A stretch of 64,000 nucleotides of DNA from Spirometra erinaceieuropaei (taxonomy: Eukaryota > Platyhelminthes > Cestoda > Diphyllobothriidea > Diphyllobothriidae). The notes under the pieces are model-generated. The model ran no database searches and was not told the origin of the DNA. It saw only the letters and a list, made by a program, of their open reading frames with translations. The stretch covers positions 1,461,869 through 1,525,868 of the forward strand of contig CACRXP010000011.1 of NCBI GenBank assembly GCA_902702965.1, read 5' to 3'. The position numbers and the translations under genes are program-made. Position 1 is the stretch's first letter. The number at the start of each line of letters is the position of its first letter. Positions 39,661-50,116 of the stretch are shown here, one piece after another.

Positions 39661-40259
39661 GACCTGTTCGATGAAGGTCGCTTTTTCCACCTAATACTGC
39701 TTCCGGTCATTCCTGGATGATTACCGTCATCTTTCGAAGTTGGTGGAAAAACTAGCTGGTCACGAGGTGGAAGCCCTTCTACCATTTTTGCGGATGTGAT
39801 TAAATTGCCTCTTCGTACCAGGCAGCGATTGATGTTAGCGCGCGGACAGGAATATCACTGAAGTTCTCCTTAGCCATAGGTATGCCAGCAGGTCATAAGT
39901 CCGGTGTAAGAAATGGACGCCGCATCTGTGGCGATGTGCATTTACTTGACGCCCAAAACTTTGTCGTATTCATCTTCCTTAACAGATTCCGTATTAACTG
40001 TAATGAACGAATATGAATCAGTGTGACCCTTGACTGATACTGGGATGTGTTCACCAAAGCTTCTCGTTTCACCGGACCTTCGAGCGCGGCACTGTTGCCA
40101 ACAGCCCCCTCTCGTCCGTTGTGTAAATTTTGGCTGTCCGCCGTTGGCACTCTCAGCTGTCGGTCACGATGCATTATAGCATGTCATCAATCTCACTTTA
40201 GTGGTGCAGTAGATGGTGTTTCGTGCATTACGTACCTTTATCACGCGAATGACGTAGCA

Positions 40260-40520
40260 GTGCTGGTGGACTCTTGCCGAAACGCAATGTGCTGTATCCC
40301 AAGATAAACAGTAAGGCGGTGGAAGTGTGTTTGAAAGTTAATTCTTCCAAGACGATGACAACCTCAGGTTTTTGGGTCGGAGATATTTGTTCTTTCCCGA
40401 CAGACAGTAAGGCTGTCTTTTTTCGGTTTGGCCGAAACATTTGGGTCGGTGTGAGATCAGCCTGAGGGCCAAACTGAGAGTACAAGTCTCCGTCATAATA
40501 ATCCGTTCCCTGCTGATTGG
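40260..40520 (-). repeat. dispersed repeat family G, copy 2
   Basis: The complement of 13170-13440, sharing GATCTCACACCGACCCAAA and TTGGAAGAATTAAC blocks. A broken frame 'PQADLTPTQMFRPNRKKTAL' reads through it, with 'GLQLDLTPTQRLRLSRTKTA' at 13190, so this may be coding relic of a retroelement. Confidence 0.65.
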
Positions 40521-41049
40521 GACGTGCGCCCAAAAGACACACCTTGACTGGCGACCTTTGATGGATTGCATTTTCTCTTTATTCTCCGAATGAAACTATT
40601 GGATGCATCCCCAACGAAAGAATAAATAGTCCTGCACAAAGACGACCGACTAACTGCATCCTCCTTGCTGGACGACTAAGATAGTTTCACCATGTGCTCC
40701 ATCGAACTGGCGGTGAACTCGCCCAGGATGTCCTTTCAGTCGAGTCCAGTGTCGGTGGGTAACCCTGCCGGGGATCCAACTGAAGATTTGGATGGGAGGT
40801 GCGGGGGTTGGCTTCTAGTGCATGCCCGACCCAACGGTCGGTATTCCGCGAGGATGGCGTGCCAACTAGCTCAACTTCGATTGGGAGCCTGTCGCCGACC
40901 GACAGCGAAGGAGTGTTATGTGGTGAATTGTTTATGACGGACACATTTACATGTTCAAAAACCAAATTTTGGGATACACACCGGCAGGATGAAATACGGT
41001 TTCTGTATGGCTCGATCTGTATGGATCGATCCCGATATGTATGAACTGA

Positions 41050-42400
41050 AACACTAATTTTGACCTAATGCTGTCAGTTTTGTGAAATTTCCGCAAAATA
41101 TATTAGAGATATACCATGTGTAACCCACGGGACTTGCAAGGAGAGGACCTAAACCGTGTGCAACGATTCGAAGAAAGGGGAATTGGACTAGCCTCACCCC
41201 TACAAGCATTTTGTCGTTACGTGGTCGAGTGTGAGATTAAGAGATAAGAAACTAACTGCGACATTCTCCGTGGCAACTAAACCTATAACACTAAATAAAT
41301 AATGAACACTGGGAAGGTGACGCATGACAAATATTTCTAATCCACCTCTATCTGTAAACGAACTTAAGTTTCGACAAAAAGGCCAGATAGGTCTAGTGTG
41401 TCAGAGTTCTTCTAATGTCGGCAAATTGCCTTCTGCACATTCAAGGATGGCAGCATAGGAATGTACATGTTCAGCTGAGCAAACGGGCAGTCATTAATAT
41501 ATTCCAAAAATATTATGCACGTATTTTAGGGCGCCAGTGATCTTACATCAATTTAAGACGCGTGGTTGACTTCTTAAGGTGTGAGAGGCTGATGCTCAGT
41601 AGCAAATATGAAGTACCACAATTAAAACACGCAAATATACCACAAGTAGCGAACCGAACAGAAATGAAAAAGCAAATCTGTGCGCCTTCGCATTTGTAGG
41701 TTTGGTTAATTAAAACACGTCCCCATATCCATTGATCCGAGAAAGAAATTTGATTTCCTTGATCTCAAAAGCCCCTACAAAAAACGGATTATCTGTCCGT
41801 GGGCCCAAAGAGTATCGTATATCAAGTTAAAGTTCTGGTGCACAGTTATTTTTTGCAGTGACCACACAGAAGGTTTTCTACGCAAACCAGCATACTTTTG
41901 TTATCTTTCCTGTTTGTGGTTATCGACGCAAACACTTTTGTTCTGCATTCTTTTTTGTTTTTAATCTCCCAATGGGTCGCCTGTGCTTATTTTTCACATA
42001 TCCTTGGAGAGAAGAGACTACTTTTTCTAATTCTCGGGAGGTGTCAATGTAACAACTCCATCCATGTACTCAGTTTATCCGCATAGCAGCGACGAACAGA
42101 AAGTCAGAGCAATATATGGAAGGCAGATTTCAACCGTCCGGGAAATTACCTGCCATTTATGGACCATGACGTTTTGCTGCCTTAAGACCGACTGATAGAT
42201 CGAAAGTACTTTTACCGATTTTGCTGAATTTTACTTGACATCATTCAGTGTACTTTAGATTAATGGGGGAAAGTAAACGTCAGTCTTGGAGTATCCCAAC
42301 CGCAATGCTTTGGGATGGCTAAAACGGGGTAAAATGTGCGCAATTTTGCGGTTGATTTCCGAGGGATAGGCAAATGTTCTCATCGTTTCGGCACATTTTC
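41050..42400. other. AT-richer spacer, no gene recognised
   Basis: Short frames only, none with a recognisable domain; no repeat shared with the rest of the window was noticed. Confidence 0.4.
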
Positions 42401-42409
42401 GAACATGAA

Positions 42410-42655
42410 TCAGACAAGACTGCTTTTAAAGCCTTCCACGGTTGGTGACAGCATTGTATCTGCAAAGAGCAACTTCCATTGATTGACCACGCTGACAGAG
42501 AGAAGAACTTCCTCACATCCAGCTCTGTGTCCAGAAGAATTAGTTCTAATATGTGACCCCGAAGGTAGGTTGTAATTACAAATGCTAAAAATTCGCCAAA
42601 TACCGGGCCGAGCCATGCAGTTAAGAGCCCTCTGGTTGATCAACTTAAACAAGGA
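42410..42655 (-). mobile_element. CR1/jockey-like LINE relic, extreme C-terminus
   Basis: The minus strand reads 'SGHRAGCEEVLLSVSVVNQW' and 'KLLFADTMLSPTVEGFKSSL'. FSxRVVNxWNxLPxxxxxxxxxxxFKxxL is the usual last block of CR1-type ORF2 proteins. The core RT is absent. Confidence 0.65.
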
Positions 42656-42699
42656 GATTTATTCGGTGGTACTAATATAGTACATCTTGATGTTTACAT

Positions 42700-42965
42700 T
42701 CATGATTCGAAACGTGGAATACTCTCTGCATTATTCTGGAGATGAGGTGGAGCCACGGCTACACCTTGCCCAACCGTGCCATCAGGACGTGACATTTCGA
42801 CGTTGAGGGCTACTTTATTGAGTTAATTTCATGCGTTCCGATTTTGATATAGCTTACGTTAGCGGTTAAATGCATAATTTGAAACGAGGAATTGCTTCTG
42901 CATTTATCCGGTATGATGTTGGGCCAGGGCCACACCTAGCCCAACCGTAGCCCAATGGTAAGACT
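42700..42965 (+). repeat. diverged direct duplication, about 175-bp period
   Basis: A block near 42702-42775 (ATGATTCGAAACGTGGAAT ... ACACCTTGCCCAACCGTGCC) recurs at 42877-42955 (ATAATTTGAAACGAGGAATT ... ACACCTAGCCCAACCGTAGC). Confidence 0.65.
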
Positions 42966-43929
42966 GGGCCAGGTGTTGGCAGGGGAAGCAGGAGTTAGTG
43001 TCTCTTCACCTAACCTAAGTTGATCAGCAATTCATCTTCTACGGTGGGGCTCCAAATTGAGCTCCGAACTTTGCTGTTTTGCCGTCCAAATGTTTTGAAC
43101 ATAAATAATGACTCGTAAGATTATGCTGACTTCGTGTTTCTTTGTTCAGAAGCTACTGTATGCAGGCCCCTTTTTCAATTCACATGCAGATACATACAAT
43201 TATATCAGTGGGTACAGTTTGCCCCTAACCTACGTTTTACGTCGAAGTCCTTTGCAATCTCTGAAGTCAAAAGGAAATACTTTACTTTTTGCAGCATCGG
43301 CGAAATTCTCCTCCTCAAATAATGGACTTTATTGTTTTACCATTTTTAAATACTCTCACCTTATTCTCTATTCCAAAGTCGGGTACATCTTGCACACGTC
43401 ACTGCCATCAAGAGGTTCGGGCGGCGTTGGCCATGGAAAACATAGCGTCTTCTGATAGCATAGCACTGGATTTGCTAGCCGTATTGACACTCTTTCGGCT
43501 GTACCCAGCACCCTTTGGCGCAGGCCTCTCAAGAAACTTGCTGGTGTCCGGTAGATAGCCTGAAAGGCTTCTTTGGTATCGACTCGGCGATTCGTATTGA
43601 CAACATGAGCGAGAATAAACTCGAAATCGATTTCATTTCACCTCTGCCCAGCCCGGTCGGTACGCTTTCACGCACTCTCTTTTCCAGGCGCCTCTTTCTA
43701 CGGTCAATGTATCCCGCTCCACAGGGGCAAGTGGATCAGAAAATAAACATCGATGTGGCTTGCAACGGTAGTCGGTCTTTACCTCCCAAGTGTAGAAGGG
43801 GGGAGTTCGTGAAACATACACGTAAATTCGCTCCGGTTAATACGCTAGTGATCGCTGTATTCACACGCGTTTTTATGAGGTCACTTGCCGCGTCCCCTTA
43901 AAAAAGGTAGTCAAGTGAATAAGTTGCGA

Positions 43930-45560
43930 GCTCCGCGCATCCTTGAGGCCATTTAAAAGGATTCTTTCCTGAAACATGAAAAGCGTCAATTATCCTTCCC
44001 GTCTTCAAGTCAGGATCTCGGTCCGATGTTAATAACTATCGGGGCGTGCACAAAATGCCGTCTCCTGCAAAGCATCTTAAAAGGATTATTTTCGGTGAAA
44101 TTATTGACTTCTGTCTAGCTAATTGGCTTCTGGGTTCTAGTCAGCATGGATTTTTACCTGAACGATCCTGCGAAACATGTCACTTGGCTTTTCTTAATCT
44201 AATCACTTCTCTTCGTAGTAAACTGCAGTCAGTGTTAGCTATTTACATAACTCTTAGCAAAGTCTTCGATAAGGTGCCCCACAGACGTCATTTGGTATAA
44301 TCGGAAGCTCTCCGCATCCGGCCGCCCCTACTCGATTTCATCAAGCCCTATCTATCCAACCGATAACAGAAAGTCACGAACGGTAATAGCTACTCGACAC
44401 CTCACTCGATCAAGTGTGGCGTACTTCAAGGCACGGTTCTGGGTCCGCTACTCTTCCTTCAAAACATCAGTGATATTTCGATTGAACTCGGAAATTAGCA
44501 AACTTTTACTTATGCCGATGACCTCAAGTGTGTTTGCTCATACTCTAAGGACACCGCAAATGTTTGTGTTGGAGAAATAAATGCCGATTTTCTACGCTTA
44601 ATCAGATGGATTTCAACATGGCGGATGGAGTTTTCATCATCCAAGCGTAGTTTTATGTCTTTTGGTCCTACCAAGCCTCCTGGTCCCATAATATTTCAGA
44701 ATTACCCACTCTTGGAGTGCTTCATATCTCTTTGGTCCGACAAATGGCTGCTAAGGTTTAATCTCGAGAATGGCGTCGCGTTGNNNNNNNNNNNNNNNNN
44801 NNNNNNNNNNNNNNNNNNNNNNNNNNNNNNNNNNNNNNNNNNNNNNNNNNNNNNNNNNNNNNNNNNNNNNNNNNNNNNNNNNNNNNNNNNNNNGCTAACG
44901 GGCTTTGATCCTTTATGGTTCTGTAGATTACAAAACGGACTATTTTTGCTATTTAAACCCTTATATAGTCACACATTTAACCCACTCACCTCTTTAAGAC
45001 ATCATATCCACCCACGACGTAACAGTCACCGTGAGGTCTTCTTATTTCTGCCTCTGGCACGTACTGTTAAATATCGTCGGTTCTTTTCTGCAAATGCAAT
45101 TGCTATTTGGAATAAACTACCAATGAGTGTGAAAACTCTGCAAAATTATCCTTTATTTAAGAGAACCATTACTCGATTTTTGCATTCAGAAAAGCTCCCA
45201 CAAATTTTGGGTGCTGAAAACTCCGATCGATTTTACCGTAGCGATGGCGTTTGTGGTCTCTGAACACTATGGCCGGTCTTACCAGCTGTTCCTCAACGCC
45301 TCTACTTTGACTATCCCCAACTTCATGAAAGGAATTTGACGTCCGATAATCTCCGATACCGTGCAACCTCCCCCCTTCTTGACGGTCAATATTCAACCAT
45401 CGCCGACAGTTTTTTTCTCCTGAGCCCTCCAAACCACAAAAACCACCATCAACTATATTTTTATGCCTTAAGCTCAGGAGTTTTTTTTCACTGCTGGTCG
45501 GATTTGTGTTTAATCGCTTCCCTTGACAATGCCTGTAAACTAGCATTAAATTAAAATTTA
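43930..45560 (+). mobile_element. CR1-like LINE, family A, damaged plus-strand copy
   Basis: Carries RT motifs: 'SGSRSDVNNYRGVHKMPSPA', 'SSQHGFLPERSCETCHLAFL', 'GVLQGTVLGPLLF' and 'TFTYADD' near 44507-44527. After a 110-N gap comes a C-terminal 'FFSANAIAIWNKLPMSVKTL'. There are stops and a deletion before 43960. Compared with the minus-strand copy at 52990-56640 it lacks the endonuclease. Near 44733 the sequence switches to a family B-like 'SLWSDKWLLRFNLE' segment. The end is AT-rich (ATTTATTTATTTA) near 45550. Confidence 0.85.
44784..44893. other. assembly gap (110 N)
   Basis: Unknown bases inside a LINE copy; the sequence on either side may have been joined across different elements. Confidence 1.
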
Positions 45561-46079
45561 TTTATTTATTTAATATTTGAATATTTTCTTTCTTTTGTCT
45601 TTTAACATTCCTGCAAGAGCTGTCACAGCCACTTTCTTAACTTCTCTACTGCTTTTGATGATGTTAGCTTTAGCTTTTTACCATGTCTGATTTCGCTGCT
45701 CTAAAGTCCCCCCTCATCATTTAGACTGCACGTCCTAGTAGTCCGTTGGATGTAATAATCTCGCAGATTCACCATAAAAAGTTACGTGATATTTGGAGTC
45801 ACGAATGTCAACATAAATTCCTGGATTCAAAACCCGAAGCCATGGAGTTTGGCTCCACGAGTGAGACCGTATATTTCACAGTTTTTCGTTTAATTTGTTT
45901 TCACAGCCGAAGCCAATTCCTGTCCTCCATTCTTGGAGCATCTACCGAGTCCGGACATAAGCAACGTACTATTTTCGGAAGGTCTCATTTAAAGAGAACT
46001 AAAGAAATTGAAGTAATCAAAGTCTCCTTGTCCAGACAGGGTTCAACTGAAATTTCCCTGAGAATTTTCGAGTGAATGC

Positions 46080-46572
46080 TTAGCAACTTTCTCGATATTT
46101 TTTCCCAGTTTATTGGAACAGTCCCTGTCGGCTGGAAGCTAGTCACACAAAAACGGTTGTCGGACGTCAGCGATAAATTACAGGCCTCAAAACTTAATGT
46201 TAATTTCCATCAATTTCTTGGAAAAGATCATGAAGGAAAAATTCAATGAATCTCTACAGGTACCCGATCAGCTATCGAACAACTGATTTTGTTTCCGGAA
46301 TGGAGATCCTGCACGATCAAGCTTTTGCTACATCCCCACAGCTGAACCCGAATACCCGATGGTAGATACTCGACCCACGTCGTCCTCACCTTCAGAAGGC
46401 CTTGGATACTTTGTCCCGCCACTTGCAAGACTTGAGATCAGAAGGAACTTTCTTAAAAAGATCAAATCGCCTTTTTTAGTCGACGAACGCATGGTCTCAT
46501 TGGTCAGGATATATTTTATTCTGCCGAGGCCAAGACTAATTTTCCTCAAGGCTCATTATTCGGACCATTTTT
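46080..46572 (+). mobile_element. degenerate non-LTR reverse transcriptase relic
   Basis: Shifting frames read 'FSQFIGTVPVGWKLV', 'RLSDVSDKLQASKL', 'FCFRNGDPA' and finally 'NFPQGSLFGPFF' (the decayed xxVPQGSxLGPxLF motif). It ends at 46572 against a reversed LINE tail beginning TTCAGTTCAGTTTATTGAGG. The same tail sequence starts near 31752. Confidence 0.65.
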
Positions 46573-47099
46573 TCAGTTCAGTTCAGTTTATTGAGGGAAA
46601 TAGGCGTAAGCCTTCGAGGACCCTATTTGCAACGTAAAAAATGTGTGGTGTACAGATAGATGTCCTGGGCTGAAATAGTTTGAACACGCCCATAATGGTG
46701 CGACAAAATGAGAATGAGTTACAGGGGTAAGCTCGACATCTCATCGCTCTTGGTCCTAATATACCACGACGATCGCGCAAGATGTTCACTTTGCGAAATG
46801 ACCATTTCTGGCGAAATTAGAACGCTGAGTGCAATCTGAAGTGTTTCCGGTGAGCACAGACTGCTAATAGATCTGATTCGGTTGGGGGGAATGGTTAAAT
46901 CTCTTCCTGCTGTTGTTCAGTCCTGATCAATGTGCCTCACTTCTCCTGGTAACCTAGCCAGTTCAGTCGGCAGAAAAAAACTGCTCTCTCAACGGTGTAG
47001 CTTTGCAAGACGTCTCCTCCTATTCCCCTTCCCCCTTTCTCTCCCCCTTGACCTACCCTTACTCTCCTTAATCGAGGGACCACACTTTTCATTGACCAT

Positions 47100-48530
47100 A
47101 GATAGGGTGCAAACTACTCCGCCGGAAGCCAGCCAAATAGCCCGGTCCGGATAGAATTCACGCGCAAGCACTTCGTGAACTTGTTAATGAACTGTGCGAA
47201 CCACTGTCTATAATGCCTCAAAAGTCATCTGAAGAAGGCGAACTCCCGGAAGAATGGAAGTGTGCATTCATCACCCCGATGCATAAAGGAGGTTCATGAC
47301 TTGACTGTGAAAATCATCGTCTCGCAATTCTTACTTGCATCACGTGTGAAAAATTGATACGCATTATCAAAAGACATTTGACGGGATACCTGGAGAAAAA
47401 CAATATATTCTGTGGTGCTAACAAGGCCTTTGCCCAGGACGTTCTTGTCTTACGAGCGCTCTTTACTCGCACGAGAAGTGGAGAAGGCCACAAAAAAAGG
47501 GTTCTCCGGTTGATGTCCTATTTTTCGACTACAGGATGGCCTTCGATAACGACCCACACAGACTTCTTTTCCATAAGATTTGGGATGTGGTGATTCGAAA
47601 AAGAAAGTTTAAAGGGATCAGAAATTTTCTGTTTTCCAGAGTACACAAAGTCGTTGTCGGTGACTCTACCTAGAAATGGGCAGAAGGGTAAAGCGGTGTC
47701 CTACAGGGTTCCGTTTTAGGCCCACTTCTCTTCCTGATTTACACAAATGGTTGCACCGGCGAACTAGACTGTGAGGCTCTCATGTTCGCGATGACATAAA
47801 AAGATGGAGTGATGATGATGTAAAGAAGCTGCAATTGAACATCAACAAACTGAGTGTTTGGCCGAACAGATGGCTTTTGGAGTTTAACCTGTCTAAATGT
47901 GTGGTCTTACATCCAAACTCCAGCCTACATGCCTCTGCCGAACATAAATACTATATTCACAGGACAACTTTAGAAACTGTAGAAAGACACAGAGATCTGG
48001 GTGTATGGACGACCACAAACCTAATGCCATCCGAAAGCTGCAAGATGTCCCATGAGGCAACTAGTACTTTACACTGGATCAGACGTGCATTTAAAATATT
48101 GTCTCCCGAATATTTCGGGAAAATTTTCGGCGCCTTTGTAGGACCCCGCCTAGAGTATGGAATGCCAGTAGCTTCACTATGGATAAGGAAGGACATTTAC
48201 CCGCTCGAAATAATGCGATGCAGAGCAACGAAGACGGCCGGTGGTCTAAAACACTTGTCCTACCGGAAGAGACTGAATATGCTTGGCTTATATGGAGGGT
48301 TTTTTTTCTCCTGTAAAATCAATCCAATCATTTTTAACTTTTTGTAAGGAGTTTTTTTCACCCCTCAATCATCTTGTTTCTCAATGGACTTCTAATTCAG
48401 AAACTATGAATTGCATTTTGTAAAGATTCGGCCTACCTCGTCTAAAACTCGCATGTAAATTTATTTTAACTTGCTTTGATGGGACCCCGACGGGTATTTA
48501 ATAAAAATTATCTATCTATCTATATCTTAT
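47100..48530 (+). mobile_element. CR1-like LINE, family B, 5'-truncated copy
   Basis: Pieces in order: 'LPEEWKCAFITPMHKGGS' (RT start), 'LAILTCITCEKLIRIIKRHL', a YADD region decayed near 47780, then a 170-codon frame 47835-48347 with 'LSVWPNRWLLEFNLSKCVVL', 'RHRDLGVWTTTNLMPSE' and 'RRAFKILSPEYFGKIFGAFV'. The 3' UTR ends with CTTTGATGGGACCCCGACGG, AATAAAAATT and a TATC microsatellite (48505-48525). The same 3' end recurs in reverse at 52287. Confidence 0.82.
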
Positions 48531-48559
48531 CAATAAATAAACTGCAATCTACTCTGGAC

Positions 48560-48800
48560 ATTCCGGATTGTCCGCTGCCAAGGTTGCTCACTGAGATCGG
48601 ATGACTTCTTTGAGTTTGCGAATAAGCGGCCATCCTTACATATTCAAGAGCGAACACACGCGGATCGACTGTAGGAAGCTTCGTTTAGCGAAAGGGTTAC
48701 CCGACCATGGAGGTCGCTACTAAATGAAATGGTAATGGCCGACACTACTTGCATGTTTAAAAGAGAGCTTGCTCGCGTAATTTTCGACAGAGATTGACTT
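48560..48800 (+). mobile_element. LINE C-terminal relic
   Basis: A plus-strand frame reads 'RVTRPWRSLLNEMVMADTTC' and 'MFKRELARVIFDRD' then a stop. This is a CR1-type ORF2 ending (RVxxxWNxLPxxVxxAxxxxxFKxxL), a different family from the tail just to the left. Confidence 0.6.
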
Positions 48801-48830
48801 TTACGACATATTTACTCACAGCCAGCTTTG

Positions 48831-49056
48831 TAAAATTTCGACCTCGTCGAATTTGAATGTGTGGCCGGATCTCGTCGAATGAGCCACAACTTGAGAGCTG
48901 GCGTCATTTCTCCGTACCGCTGCAGCGTGTTCAGTTATTCTCGTTCGGAGCTTTCTTCCGATTTCTCCGACATATTTGCTTCGTCCGCAACTTCACTAGG
49001 TTCGATAAACGACTCCAGACGTTTCTGGCCGTGGCAGCTGGTCTTTCAGTTTTATT
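48831..49056 (-). mobile_element. Penelope-like element fragment, inverted arm
   Basis: Near-perfect reverse complement of 49060-49285 (for example TCGTCGAATGAGCCACAACT and CCACGGCCAGAAACGTCTGG in inverted form), separated by about 30 bp. The minus strand carries the same GIY-YIG coding segment, less well preserved. Confidence 0.8.
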
Positions 49057-49430
49057 TCAGGCGTCTAGTAATGAAACCGAAAGACCCGCTGCCACGGCCA
49101 GGAACGTCTGGAGTCGTTTATCGAATCTAGTGAAGTTGCGGACGAAGCAACTACGTCGGAGAAACCGGAAGACAGCTCCGAACGAGGATGGCCGAACACG
49201 CGGCAGCGGTGCGCAGAAATGACGCCAGCTCTCAAGTTGTGGCTCATTCGACGAGATCCGGCAGCACATTCAAATTCGACGAGGCCGAAATTTTCGCGAG
49301 AGGTGGCAACCGCGTGAGCCGGGAGCTACTTGAATCATGGTTTAATGGCCCTTAGTCCATTAACAAGTGCAATGAACTTCCCCTTCCATACTCTGTGCTG
49401 AGACTTCGTCTAGGCGGGGTAATTAGCCAC
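49057..49430 (+). mobile_element. Penelope-like element fragment, GIY-YIG endonuclease
   Basis: The plus strand reads 'VMKPKDPLPRPGTSGVVYRI', then after one in-frame stop (TAG at 49128) 'CSCGRSNYVGETGRQLRTRM', 'AEHAAAVRRNDASSQVVAHS', 'TRSGSTFKFDEAEIFARGGN' and 'RVSRELLESWFNGPQSINKC'. Intact CxCxxxNYVGETGRxLxxRxxEH and the RxLLESW ending identify the GIY-YIG module of Penelope-like elements. The frame closes near 49620, and a hammerhead-like motif follows at 49695. Confidence 0.9.
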
Positions 49431-49694
49431 CCGGGGAGCGCACAGGTGAACACTTCTCCCAACACCAGGACCGATGCGTCAAATCGTCGAGCAATCATCA
49501 CACCGACAACCAACGCACGTAATGAAATTGCAGCAATTAACGACGCGAACGTAAGCCATCAAGCAATTAACACATTACGTGCAACGATCCCGGATGAAGG
49601 GAGGAGAAGTGAATGTTCATAGGAATGCGGTAGCATGGCGACTGCATCCTATAAATACTGCAGCCCCTGGTGCATGAAACACCCGTATCTGCTG

Positions 49695-49740
49695 TTGTCT
49701 CTGATGATGGGTTCGAGCAGGAATCCGAACTGTCAGGCAA
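49695..49740 (+). ncRNA. hammerhead-ribozyme-like motif with best stem I
   Basis: TTGTCT (49695-49700) can pair with AGGCAA (49735-49740) as a 6-bp stem I with one G-U pair. CTGATGA is at 49701-49707, then T. GGGTTC/GAATCC form a 6-bp stem II with loop GAGCAG. The 3' core reads GAAC-TGTC instead of the GAAAC-GTC of other copies, so this copy is probably inactive, but the architecture is a minimal type I hammerhead. Followed by AATAAAGCTC. Confidence 0.6.
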
Positions 49741-50116
49741 ATAAAGCTCTTGTCCCAGCGATCGTGTCTCCTTCTTCATGACTACTTCCTGGGAATCGTC
49801 TCTTCGATTCTACTGGCAAATCTCGGGTTGCTGATGACGCACTCGTCTAAATCTTATTCCTACTTTTTAAAGATGACAAATATCACAATTTCTTGTTGCA
49901 CGCCATCACAATAGCCTTTAGTGATTCTCAAAAAAACCTTTCCATTTCCAGAAACTCCTAAATGGAATGCTGCAACCAACAGAAGATGTCACAGTCCTAA
50001 AGGCGTTTCGTCTTGGTAGCCGTACAACCGCCGTTCCACAGACACGACCATGACTCCTGAAAATTGTCCTAGGCAGCAATGAGTAAGCGAAACTAATCCT
50101 TTCCAGACGTTTTCGA

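Noticed and set aside
48857..49222. 121-codon open frame through the palindrome at 48.8-49.2 kb
   Set aside because: It reads across both arms of an inverted repeat; the real coding trace is the GIY-YIG frame on the right arm.
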